Notes under the pieces: generated by a model
Databases searched by the model: none
What the model was told of the DNA's origin: nothing
Seen by the model: only the letters and a program-made list of their open reading frames with translations
Part shown: in pieces, positions 26,042 through 34,186 of the stretch
How positions within the stretch are numbered: position 1 is the first letter of the stretch
Layout of the letters: every line of letters starts with the position of its first letter
Assembly (NCBI GenBank): GCA_036273675.1
Contig: DASUHD010000088.1
Location: 1-64,000 of the forward strand
Origin: DAHUXT01 sp036273675
GTDB taxonomy: Bacteria; Chloroflexota; Ktedonobacteria; Ktedonobacterales; JADMIN01
Direction of reading: 5' to 3'
DNA: 64,000 nucleotides
Translations under genes and position numbers: made by a program

Positions 26042-26908
26042 ATGGTGACACCGCAGACAACACCCACTCATTCCCGGCGGCTCTCACGTCACCTTGTGCT
26101 GGTCGTGGGCTTTGGCGCGCTGGCCTTCGTGGTGACCGCAGTAGTTGGAGGCGTCTGGACCGCGCTGCTCACCGTTAACCTGGCGACGAGCCCAGCCATC
26201 CCCTGGTCGGTCGCCGTCATGGCACTGCTTCTCTGGCTGCTGTGGCGCTACCTCGGCGGCGCGGGGTGGCCGCGCGGCACGTCGGAGGCGCGGCGCCGCT
26301 ACTTGCGCGCACGGCGGGTGACAGGCAGAGACTTTCTGTGGGCCGTGGGAGCGGGTCTGCTCGCAATCGTTGCCCTGGCTGGTTTGTGGATCGTCTTGTT
26401 TCAGCTTGCCCACCTGCCCGCGCGAGCGCTGCCAGACTATTCCAAGTATCCGTTCTTCACCGTCGCAGTCGCGCTGGTGATGGCCTCGCTGGTTGGCGCG
26501 GTGACCGAGGAGGCCATGTTCCGCGGGTACTTTCAAGGCATCCTGGAAGGAATTGTCGGTGGTGTGGTCGCCATCCTTATTACCGCCCTCGTGATGGCGC
26601 CAGAGCACGCGCTAACGCAGGGATTTGTGTGGCCCACCGTGCTCTTCTACCTTGTGGTGGATGTGATGTTGGGCGCGACCGCCTTCCTCACGCGGTCGAT
26701 TCTGCCTGGCATTGTGACGCACGGCATCGGCCTGCTGGTCTTCTTCACCCTCGTGTGGCCGGGCGACGTAATTCGCCAGGCCATCGGAGGTGGCACGACG
26801 GAGCAGTGGTTCTGGCTCCACGGCGCACAAACGCTCGTCTTCGCCGTCCTGGCCACCGTTGCCTTCATCCACCTTGCGAGGATTAGCAAGCGACCTCAAG
26901 GCGTGTAG
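26042..26908 (+). CDS. CPBP family intramembrane glutamic endopeptidase
   Basis: Integral membrane protein of 288 residues with about seven helices, related to Rce1/CAAX proteases and bacteriocin-immunity proteins. The catalytic set is visible: EEAMFRGYFQG (EExxxR), a second motif with MAPEHAL, and LGATAFLTRSILPGIVTHGIG (His of the HxxxN/B-type motif). Role in bacteria is often maturation or self-protection; nothing nearby points to a substrate. It is convergent with the universal stress protein gene. Confidence 0.85.
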   Translation: MVTPQTTPTHSRRLSRHLVLVVGFGALAFVVTAVVGGVWTALLTVNLATSPAIPWSVAVMALLLWLLWRYLGGAGWPRGTSEARRRYLRARRVTGRDFLWAVGAGLLAIVALAGLWIVLFQLAHLPARALPDYSKYPFFTVAVALVMASLVGAVTEEAMFRGYFQGILEGIVGGVVAILITALVMAPEHALTQGFVWPTVLFYLVVDVMLGATAFLTRSILPGIVTHGIGLLVFFTLVWPGDVIRQAIGGGTTEQWFWLHGAQTLVFAVLATVAFIHLARISKRPQGV

Positions 26909-27093
26909 CGGGCGCAGTATCTGCCCTCTCTATGAACTGGCTGGACGCGGATCCCCTGCCAGGGACGGCCAGGTAGACGTAGGCGGCGTAGGCGAATACC
27001 ACGACACGCATCGCCTGCTCAGTATGATCGCTCTGGATGTGAGGCGGATGTGCGAAGGATGAGAAGTCCTTCAGACAGGCGCACGCGCTGACG

Positions 27094-28005
27094 CTAGGAG
27101 TTCTCCCTCGCCGCGTTCCGTGGCACGATGAGCAGCGGCAGCCCGGTTGCGCCGCGCAGGCGCACATCGAAGTCCGCGCTGGTGTGGAGCGGGAAGCCGC
27201 GTTTGCCGTGGGGCGCGAGCGCGAGGAAAGTCGCCTGCTTCTGCGTGGCAAGCTCCGCCACCGCCTGGGAAAGATCCTGCTCCGCGATCACCTCGGAGGT
27301 GACGGTGAATGGCCAGTTGCCCGTCGCCTCGCCGTGCAGGCGCTCTTCCACCGTGCGCAGGTAGAGCGCGACATTGTTGGCGGCGGAATGGTGCGATGGC
27401 GCATCGGGGGCGAAGGCGCCGATCCAGGCGAGCCGCAGCGTAGCGCTGCCGTGCTCAGGGCCGCTAAGCGCCTCCAGCAACTGCGTCGCGGGCGCAATCG
27501 CCGCCTCGGCATCCTCCGTGCCGTCCAGCAGCACCAGCCCATGTGCGGGCTTCCCCTCAGCGGGGAGCGCGTTGGCGTCGGTCAGCGAGAGCACCGGCGT
27601 TGCGCCGTGATGCTCCACATGCTCGGCGACCTTGCCCGGCGCCCAGCGCGCCAGCCCCGTATGCGCGTGCGCCGCCAGCACCACCAGATCGGCCTTCTGC
27701 TGTGCCGCCACCTCCAGAATCGTCGAGCCAGCCAGCCCAGAGCGCACCTCGGTGATGGTGGTCACCTCGGCCAGATCAGCTCGACCAGACGCCGCTTCGA
27801 GATAGGCGGACGCGGCCTCCACATCGGTGGTCAGCGTGGACGGCTCCATCATCGGCAGCACATACGGCAGCAGCTCGCGTGGGCTGCTCAGCACGTGCAG
27901 CAGCACCACCGTGCCATGGCTGGCCTGGGCAATGCGCGCCGCCACCGGTAGCGCCGCCTCGGCATATTCTGAGCCGTCAAGCGGCGTCAATATTCGCTGA
28001 TACAT
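27094..28005 (-). CDS. Universal stress protein with two tandem domains
   Basis: A 303-residue cytoplasmic protein. The first UspA domain starts MYQRILTPLDGSEYAEAALPVA and ends with LVVLAAHAHTGLARWAPGKVAEHVEHHGATPVLSL, containing the GxxG-like ATP-binding stretch in a variant form. The second domain (about 155-303) is more divergent but ends with the same type of strand, FLALAPHGKRGFPLHTSADFDVRLRGATGLPLLIVP. Two fused domains match the pseudo-dimeric Usp class. GAGGAG lies just before the ATG at 28005; upstream codons in frame are not family-like. Confidence 0.87.
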   Translation of the reverse strand: MYQRILTPLDGSEYAEAALPVAARIAQASHGTVVLLHVLSSPRELLPYVLPMMEPSTLTTDVEAASAYLEAASGRADLAEVTTITEVRSGLAGSTILEVAAQQKADLVVLAAHAHTGLARWAPGKVAEHVEHHGATPVLSLTDANALPAEGKPAHGLVLLDGTEDAEAAIAPATQLLEALSGPEHGSATLRLAWIGAFAPDAPSHHSAANNVALYLRTVEERLHGEATGNWPFTVTSEVIAEQDLSQAVAELATQKQATFLALAPHGKRGFPLHTSADFDVRLRGATGLPLLIVPRNAARENS

Positions 28006-28421
28006 GCTCCCGCTCCTCATAATGTTGCGCGATGCTGCCGCGTCGTTGCGCGTTCCCAAAGTCCTGGCGAATATCCGAGCGATACTCTCCTTTGAGAATA
28101 GCATCCCGCGAGCCACCACGGCTACGATGGCTACGATACGACAGTGTTCAAGATCGCGCGGCTGTTTGGCCTGCCCATCGAGGCCATCTTCCAGTCGGAA
28201 GATGAGGACCATCACGGGTAGCGGGCAGTTTATCCGACCTTCGTCATAGTGCGCATCGTGCGACAGGTGACGAATGGCACTTGTATGCCCCTGGCCAATA
28301 GGCGACGATACTGTGTGACGGCCAGCGCTGCCTGTGGGCAATCACGATTCACGGCGGGAGAGTCGCGGGGTGGCGCATTGTGAGGTGTTTGTTCCTGGGG
28401 ATTTGAAGGAGTGTAGTAGAT
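28006..28421. other. Intergenic region with decayed gene fragment
   Basis: A 416-base spacer between divergent genes. It contains the 3' end of an XRE-type regulator gene (28120-28221) and presumably promoters for the universal stress protein and the ABC exporter. The rest shows no coding signal. Confidence 0.5.
28120..28221 (+). pseudogene. Remnant (3' end) of an XRE-family regulator gene
   Basis: The frame ending in TAG at 28219-28221 encodes TVFKIARLFGLPIEAIFQ followed by an acidic tail. This matches the last helix and the ubiquitous ALKIA-x-xFG-xPxExIF ending of small XRE/HTH_3 DNA-binding proteins. There is no start codon or helix-turn-helix core upstream in frame, so only about 27-34 codons survive. 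Confidence 0.55.
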
Positions 28422-29354
28422 ATGAGTAACGAGTCCTGGGCGATTGTCGCCGAGGATCTGCGCAAGACGTACGGCCAGACTAAGGCAGTGGACGGCATCA
28501 GCCTCAAGGTTGCCGAAGGCGAAATCTTCGGCATGCTCGGTCCCAACGGCGCGGGCAAGTCCACCACCATCGAGATGATCGAGGGGCTGCGCACCGCCGA
28601 TAGCGGCACAATCACAGTGCTGGGCCTGCGCCAGCCGCGCGACGCCCGCGCCATCAAGATGCGCATTGGCATCCAGCTTCAGACGACCGCGCTCTACCCG
28701 CGGCTGACCGTCACCGAACTGCTCGACCTCTTCCATACGTTTTATCCGGGCCGCAAGACCATCCCGACCGACCAGCTCATTGAGATGGTGGACCTGGGCG
28801 AGAAACGCACCACCCGCAGCAAAAACCTCTCTGGGGGCCAGCGGCAGCGGTTGAGTGTCGCGCTGGCGCTGGTCAACGACGCCGATCTCGTCTTTCTGGA
28901 CGAGCCGACGACCGGCATGGACCCACAGGCGCGCCGCCAGCTGTGGGATGTCATCCGCGACCTGCAACGCCGCGGCAAGACCATCCTGCTGACGACGCAC
29001 TATCTCGAAGAGGCTGAAGAACTCTGCGACCGCGTCGCCATCATTGACCACGGGCGTGTCATCGAGATGGGCAGCCCCGAAGAGCTGGTACGCCGCTACT
29101 TCAGTGATATCGCCATCTCGTTCCGCGATCCGGCGGGCGGCGACGCCTATCGCACGCTGGAAGGCGTGACGCATGTCTCGACGGAGGATGGCCGCGTGAC
29201 GCTCTACTCCAACGATGTGCCGCATACGATGGCCGGACTGCTGAGCCAGCAGCACGGCGGTGGGGTTGGCACGGCGCTGCGCGACCTCAACGTGCATAAC
29301 GCCACTCTCGAAGATGTCTTCCTGAAACTGACTGGACGGGCGCTGCGCGACTAG
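28422..29354 (+). CDS. ABC transporter ATP-binding protein (ABC-2 exporter type)
   Basis: ATPase of a two-gene exporter. The 310-residue product has Walker A GPNGAGKS (40-47), LSGGQ (136-140), Walker B LVFLDEP (156-162) and the H-loop TTHYLEEAEELCDR. The C-terminal 80 residues form the extra beta-rich domain typical of DrrA/CcmA-like ATPases. The permease follows after 30 bases. Such systems export drugs, lipids or polysaccharide; the cargo cannot be read. Confidence 0.93.
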   Translation: MSNESWAIVAEDLRKTYGQTKAVDGISLKVAEGEIFGMLGPNGAGKSTTIEMIEGLRTADSGTITVLGLRQPRDARAIKMRIGIQLQTTALYPRLTVTELLDLFHTFYPGRKTIPTDQLIEMVDLGEKRTTRSKNLSGGQRQRLSVALALVNDADLVFLDEPTTGMDPQARRQLWDVIRDLQRRGKTILLTTHYLEEAEELCDRVAIIDHGRVIEMGSPEELVRRYFSDIAISFRDPAGGDAYRTLEGVTHVSTEDGRVTLYSNDVPHTMAGLLSQQHGGGVGTALRDLNVHNATLEDVFLKLTGRALRD

Positions 29355-29384
29355 GCGTGTCACGTCTGAGGAGATAGCTAGGCA

Positions 29385-30476
29385 ATGAATACGATACGCA
29401 GTCTCTATGTAGCGAGCATCAAGGAGTTCATGCGCGACCGCGCCGCCATCATCTGGACGCTGGCGTTCCCGCTGATCTTCATCGTGCTCTTCGGCGTCAT
29501 CTTCGGTGGCAACGGCGGTTCGGCGAACTACACCGTTGGCGTGGTCAACGAGGATAATGGCCCGATCAGCCAGCAGCTGGTGTCGGCCTTCAAGAAGTTT
29601 CCGTCCTTCAAGATTCAGACCGGCAGCCGCGAATCCGAACTTGATAAACTCAAGCAGGGCAACGTTGACATGGTTATTGTCATTCCGGCGGACATGAGCC
29701 AGAAGATCGCACAGAAACAGACGGCCACCGTGCAGCTGTATGACGACCCAAGCACAGGGCAGGCCGACTCGCAGATCAAGCAGAGTATTGTCCAGGCATT
29801 CGTGGCCCAGATCAATAAGGATGCAACGAACACCGTGCCACCGCTGGCTCTGGAGACCAATTCGATCCTCTCGCACCAGTTGACCTATGTGGATTTCCTG
29901 GTGCCGGGCATTCTGGCGATGGCGCTGATGCAGCTTGGCCTCTTTGGCACGGCGACGCCGCTGGTGACGCTGCGCCAGGAGCAGGTCCTCCGCCGACTGG
30001 GCGCGACGCCGCTGCCGCGCTGGCATCTGCTGGCCAGCCAGGTGCTGATGCGGCTGACGATCGCGCTCGTGCAGACCGGACTCATCCTGGCGTTGAGTGT
30101 CTGGGTCTTCAAGGTGGAGATTCAGGGGAACATTCTGGCGGTGCTGGGGCTGGTGGTGCTGGGCGCGGTCGCCTTCGTCAGCCTGGGCTATCTGGTCGCC
30201 GCTATCTCGAAGACGGTTGACGCGGCCAATGGCATCACCTCGGCGGTCAACTTCCCGATGATGTTCCTAAGCGGCATCTTCTTCCCGCTGGCGGCGCTGC
30301 CTATCTTCCTGACGCCCATCGTGCGGGCGCTACCGCTCACTTATCTCGGCGACGCCCTTCGGCAGGTGCTGACGGGTGGTACGCCAGCGTTCTCGATCTG
30401 GCTCGACGTGGCCGTGCTGGCCGCGTGGACGCTCGTCTGCTCACTGGTGGCGGTCCGCCTCTTCAAGTGGGAGTGA
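29385..30476 (+). CDS. ABC-2 type transporter permease
   Basis: The 363-residue membrane partner of the ATPase upstream. One N-terminal helix (AAIIWTLAFPLIFIVLFGVIFG) is followed by a 120-residue extracytoplasmic domain with VGVVNEDNGPISQQL, then five helices in the C-terminal half ending near VLAAWTLVCSLVAVRLF. This is the ABC2_membrane_3/YhgE-like layout of DrrB-type exporters. SD GAGG precedes the ATG. A hairpin at 30521-30546 may end the operon. Confidence 0.9.
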   Translation: MNTIRSLYVASIKEFMRDRAAIIWTLAFPLIFIVLFGVIFGGNGGSANYTVGVVNEDNGPISQQLVSAFKKFPSFKIQTGSRESELDKLKQGNVDMVIVIPADMSQKIAQKQTATVQLYDDPSTGQADSQIKQSIVQAFVAQINKDATNTVPPLALETNSILSHQLTYVDFLVPGILAMALMQLGLFGTATPLVTLRQEQVLRRLGATPLPRWHLLASQVLMRLTIALVQTGLILALSVWVFKVEIQGNILAVLGLVVLGAVAFVSLGYLVAAISKTVDAANGITSAVNFPMMFLSGIFFPLAALPIFLTPIVRALPLTYLGDALRQVLTGGTPAFSIWLDVAVLAAWTLVCSLVAVRLFKWE

Positions 30477-30520
30477 GCCTGAGCGCGAAAACTTGAATCA
30501 CGCGCTACAAACGCCAGAAG

Positions 30521-30546
30521 AGGGTCGGTCCAATCGGACCGGCCCT
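30521..30546 (+). terminator. Hairpin after the ABC exporter operon
   Basis: AGGGTCGGTCC pairs with GGACCGGCCCT (one G-U pair) around a 4-base loop. No real T-tract follows, so termination strength is uncertain. It could also serve the convergent membrane-protein gene. Confidence 0.55.
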
Positions 30547-30574
30547 CCCCTGTTCAATGGCACAGTCGCGCCTG

Positions 30575-30943
30575 TTAATGGGCGTAGCCATGCGTAGTGC
30601 GGTAGCTGCTCTCTTCCCGGATCTGCATGCCTACCGCGAGGATGATCGCGCCGATGGCGACCACTATCGCTGCCACCGCCAGGAATGTGACGGCGCCTGT
30701 GGATAGCGCGAACGCCGTGGCAAGGGACCATCCAAATGCGACAGCCAGATACATCATCAGCTCAGTGAGCGCCGCCAGGCCGAGGCCAATCCCGTAGAAT
30801 GCCGCGATTGGAGCCGCGTCTGGCTCCTCCCTGCGCCGAGCCAGTGTTGCCACGACCGCGATCACCGCGAGGAGAGCGAAGCCAATGGCAAGCACTAATG
30901 GTATCCAGGCCGCCAGAGGTGTGGGGAACCAATAGCTCAACAT
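30575..30943 (-). CDS. Small membrane protein of unknown function
   Basis: A 122-residue protein with three hydrophobic helices (about 11-33, 46-70 and 78-106), a basic loop RRREEPDA after the first helix and a polar C-terminus ending in Tyr/His. AAAGGACG lies about eight bases before the ATG. It has no recognised domain. It is convergent with the ABC exporter and on the same strand as the amidohydrolase, about 200 bases downstream of it. Confidence 0.65.
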   Translation of the reverse strand: MLSYWFPTPLAAWIPLVLAIGFALLAVIAVVATLARRREEPDAAPIAAFYGIGLGLAALTELMMYLAVAFGWSLATAFALSTGAVTFLAVAAIVVAIGAIILAVGMQIREESSYRTTHGYAH

Positions 30944-31145
30944 GCGCTACCGTCCTTTCCCCGATAGTGGAGGCAAGTGGATCAACTCCCGATGGGTGTC
31001 CTACTTCCTCCAGCGTCCAGTCTACGCGATGTATATCACAACGGGAGCAAGAATCACTTTCTCAGACTCACACTTGCCTCACACCTCGGTTGGCTTGTCC
31101 TCGTCCTCGCCTTTTTCCTCAGCCTCGCCTCTGGCTCACTCCGGT

Positions 31146-32567
31146 TCAGACGCCAACGGCGACGCGCGAGAACGCGGGCGCCATCCGCGAGCGCACCGAC
31201 GCGCCGCCCTTGAGCACCAGCCCTATTCGCTCCGCGTCGGCCACGATGCCAATCTCCTCTAGCGGATTGCCCTCGACCAGCAGCAGATCGGCCAGCTTGC
31301 CCGCCGCGACGGTCCCGAGGCGGTCATCCAGCCGCAGCAGCTCCGCCGCCGTCTGGGTGCTGGCGACAATGGCCTGCATCGGCGTCATACCATTCGCCAC
31401 CATCAGCCCCAGCTCGCGCGCGTTGCCGCCATGCGGCCCAACGCCAGTATCGGTACCCATCGCCACCTTCACGCCCGCCTCCACTGCGCGGCGGAAGCTC
31501 TCGCTGTGGGAGATCATCACCTCACGCGCCTTGTTCACGGCGTAGTCTGGCAGCAGACCGGGACGCGACGCCGCCAGGTCGATCACATCCTGCGGCGCGA
31601 CCAGCGTCGGCACCAGATAGACGCCGCGCTTGAGCATCATGTCGATGGCCTCGTCGTCCAGGAAGATGCCATGCTCGATGCTGGCGACGCCCGCCTCCAA
31701 GGCGTTCTTGATGCCCTGGGTGCTCTGCGCGTGCGCCAGGCAGCGCTTGCCTTGCGCGCCCGCCTCGTAGACCGCCGTCGCGATCTCCGCCACCGTAAAC
31801 TGCGCGTGCTTGGGCGAATCCGCTGAGGAGAGCACGCCGCCGCTGGTGCAGAGTTTGATCCAGTCGGCGCCCGCGCGCAGAATCTCGCGCACCTTGTGGC
31901 GCATCGCCTCCTCGCCATCCACGACGCCGGACGGCACATCAGGCAACTTGTTATCGCCGAGGTCGATGCAGCAGGGCAGCACGTTATCGCCGTGGCCGCC
32001 GGTCTGCGAGAGGAACGAGACCGAGACAAGCATGCGCGGCCCAGGGAAAAGCCCCCGCTCGATGGCCATCTTGACGCCAGCGGGAGCGCCCCCTGCGTCG
32101 CGCACTGTCGTGATGCCCGCCTCCACCGTCACCCGCGCGTTCGGCACGGCATAGAGCAGCGAGAGCGACGGCGGCGTCATCAGGCCGCGCAGCAGGTCGT
32201 AGCCCCACTGGCCGAAGAGATGCACATGGCAGTCTATCAGGCCGGGCAGCAGCGTCATCCCCTCGGCGTCGATCACCGCCGCGTCTTTGGGAATCTTCAC
32301 CTTACTCGCCGCGCCGACAGTATCGATCCGCTCGCCCTCGACGATCACCGTTGCGCGCTCAATCGGATCGCCGCCCGTTCCATCGATCAGCCGGACGCCG
32401 GTAATCGCCAGCGTTTGCCCCCACGGGCGTGCGGCCTGCGCCAGCGGGGCGAACTCAACTTCATCCACATGTCCGTTTGCCGCCGCGTGGGTGTGTCCGT
32501 CGAGATTGCCTTTGCCGTGATTGCCGTGGTCGTCGCTCTTGTCGTGTTTCTCGTGTTTCTTCGCCAT
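31146..32567 (-). CDS. Amidohydrolase family protein with His-rich N-terminal extension
   Basis: A 473-residue TIM-barrel metal-dependent hydrolase of the prolidase/imidazolonepropionase-like amidohydrolase group (Sgx9260-type). Metal-site motifs are DCHVHLFG (HxH), the lysine strand DWIKLCTSGGV, LAHAQST and SIEHG (the two later His), and GTDTG (the catalytic Asp). The first 35 residues are not part of the family: they hold at least seven His with Asp and Lys, suggesting metal storage or binding. ATG at 32567 has GAGGTGAG upstream. Peptide or carboxylate-amide hydrolysis is inferred. Confidence 0.85.
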   Translation of the reverse strand: MAKKHEKHDKSDDHGNHGKGNLDGHTHAAANGHVDEVEFAPLAQAARPWGQTLAITGVRLIDGTGGDPIERATVIVEGERIDTVGAASKVKIPKDAAVIDAEGMTLLPGLIDCHVHLFGQWGYDLLRGLMTPPSLSLLYAVPNARVTVEAGITTVRDAGGAPAGVKMAIERGLFPGPRMLVSVSFLSQTGGHGDNVLPCCIDLGDNKLPDVPSGVVDGEEAMRHKVREILRAGADWIKLCTSGGVLSSADSPKHAQFTVAEIATAVYEAGAQGKRCLAHAQSTQGIKNALEAGVASIEHGIFLDDEAIDMMLKRGVYLVPTLVAPQDVIDLAASRPGLLPDYAVNKAREVMISHSESFRRAVEAGVKVAMGTDTGVGPHGGNARELGLMVANGMTPMQAIVASTQTAAELLRLDDRLGTVAAGKLADLLLVEGNPLEEIGIVADAERIGLVLKGGASVRSRMAPAFSRVAVGV

Positions 32568-32695
32568 CTGCTGCCTCACCTCGCCCAATCTCGCCCCGGA
32601 TGATCTCCGGGAGACGCCAACACGACCGCCGTCATCTATCTCTGTTCAAGTATAGCAGCGGCAGAGCGGCGTGGCGAGGATTTGACGCTGCGAAT

Positions 32696-33193
32696 CTAGG
32701 CGACTGCGCCCTGCTCGCGCAGCAGGCGGGCGATAGCCTCGTGTCCGCCCTCCAGCGCGAAGGAGAGCGCCGTCTGGCCGTCATCGGTCCGGGCCTGGGC
32801 ATCGGCGCCGCGCGCCAGCAGCAGTTGTGTCGCCGCGAGGTTGCCGTTCTGCGCCGTCGCCTGGAGTGGGGTGAAGCCGCCGCGCTGCCGTGCGTTGACA
32901 TCGGCGCCCGCGTCTAGCAGCAGCGTGAGCAACTCCACGGGTGCGGGTCCGGCGGTGGCGGCGTGCAGCGGCAGATTCGCCAAATCGTTGCGCGAGCGCG
33001 CCTGCACATCGGCGCCCGCATCTAGCAGCCAGCGCACGGCGTTGGTATGGCCGAAGTGCGCCGCCAGATGCAGCGGGGTCCACCCGTCGGCGCTATAGAC
33101 ATTCACCAGCGCGGCATCGTCTTCCAGCATCTCGCGCAGCCGCATCTCGTCGCCAACCGTCGCGGCATCCACCATCTCCTGTGCCACGTCCAT
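32696..33193 (-). CDS. Ankyrin repeat protein
   Basis: A 165-residue protein built of about four ankyrin repeats: DGWTPLHLAAHFGHTNAVRWLLDAGADVQAR and three weaker copies ending GQTALSFALEGGHEAIARLLREQ. The N-terminal helix pair (VDAATVGDEMRLREMLEDD) caps the stack. Such bacterial proteins bind partners; no target is evident. The ATG at 33193 follows GGAGGAG; a GTG one codon earlier is possible. Same strand as the amidohydrolase but more than 120 bases away. Confidence 0.9.
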   Translation of the reverse strand: MDVAQEMVDAATVGDEMRLREMLEDDAALVNVYSADGWTPLHLAAHFGHTNAVRWLLDAGADVQARSRNDLANLPLHAATAGPAPVELLTLLLDAGADVNARQRGGFTPLQATAQNGNLAATQLLLARGADAQARTDDGQTALSFALEGGHEAIARLLREQGAVA

Positions 33194-33498
33194 CACTTCA
33201 CTCCTCCGTTAGATGTTTGCGAATGATTGCCTTGCTTCGGTCGCAATAGTAGAACGTTTGGTCGCATGTGTCAAGCCATCCATACGGATGATGGCGCATG
33301 TTGTTCTTCTTCCTCTGGTATCGCCAATTTCCGGCAGTTGGCTTTTAATTGAATGTTTGGGAGACGCTTTGCGGTAGCCTTGTTTATACAAGAAGAGCAA
33401 GTTAGAAGAAGTTGTTCCGACAACGTCGTGCTACGGTGGGAATGCTTGCGGTTGATAGGCGTCATCACGAGAGACTTGAGAGAAAGGTCAGCATAACG
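33194..33498. other. AT-richer intergenic region
   Basis: About 305 bases with lower GC than its surroundings, between divergent genes. It can hold promoters for both. Open frames in it show no family signal; I see nothing else. Confidence 0.4.
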
Positions 33499-34068
33499 AT
33501 GAGAAAAGTGGTCGGCGGTTTGTTTACATCCATAGATGGCGTCGTCGAGGCAGAGCTTCTTCCCAAACCCCAGGAAGAAGAGTGGAATCAATTTTATGCC
33601 GATGCGCAGGACTTCATGGTGGAAGCGATCAACGAGCAGGATGCCGTCCTGCTCGGGCGTGGGACATATCAGGCATGGGAGGCTTTCTGGCCCACCGCAC
33701 CCGCCGAACTTCCCTTTACGCGCTTCATTAACGCGGTCCCCAAGTACGTGGTTTCAACCACCTTGAGCAACGTCGAGGCATGGCAACCCACAACGGTACT
33801 CACGGGCGATATTCCCCAAGCAATCGCGCAATTGCGCCAGCAACCCGGGAAGAACATTGGCGTGCATGGCAGTCTGACGCTCATTCGCTCCCTGCTCGAA
33901 TGGGATCTGTTGGACGAACTCAATCTGAGCGTTATGCCTATTTTGCTGGGTGGGGGAAGGCGTCTGCTCAACGATGGAGATAGCCTCAGAAGGTTGCGCC
34001 TCGTCAATTCCAAATCCACCAAAGCGGGAGGTCTGCTCCTCACCTACCAACCAGCTCGGCCCGAGTAA
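33499..34068 (+). CDS. Dihydrofolate reductase family protein (RibD C-terminal-like)
   Basis: A 189-residue protein of the RibD_C/YwjB group: MRKVVGGLFTSIDGVVEA is the NADPH-binding first strand, then LLGRGTYQAWEAFWP, the KYVVSTTLS strand, KNIGVHGSLTLIRSLLEWDLLDEL and PILLGGGRRLL. These stand-alone reductases are widespread and mostly of unknown substrate; true folate reduction is not implied. GC content is below average, which may reflect transfer. A strong hairpin follows at 34106-34131. Confidence 0.9.
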   Translation: MRKVVGGLFTSIDGVVEAELLPKPQEEEWNQFYADAQDFMVEAINEQDAVLLGRGTYQAWEAFWPTAPAELPFTRFINAVPKYVVSTTLSNVEAWQPTTVLTGDIPQAIAQLRQQPGKNIGVHGSLTLIRSLLEWDLLDELNLSVMPILLGGGRRLLNDGDSLRRLRLVNSKSTKAGGLLLTYQPARPE

Positions 34069-34105
34069 CGCGTCCTCTCTGAATTTTTCCCCAAACACGC
34101 TCTAA

Positions 34106-34131
34106 GCTCCCTGGTACTCATACCAGGGAGC
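34106..34131 (+). terminator. Hairpin terminator after the DHFR-like gene
   Basis: GCTCCCTGGTA pairs perfectly with TACCAGGGAGC (11 bp) around CTCA; the sequence after it is GATTCTAT, only moderately T-rich. It separates this gene from the DNA methyltransferase. Confidence 0.7.
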
Positions 34132-34186
34132 GATTCTATGCTATGCTGGGCGTGAGAAACGCAGCATGCGAGGGGAGTAGCAATCG

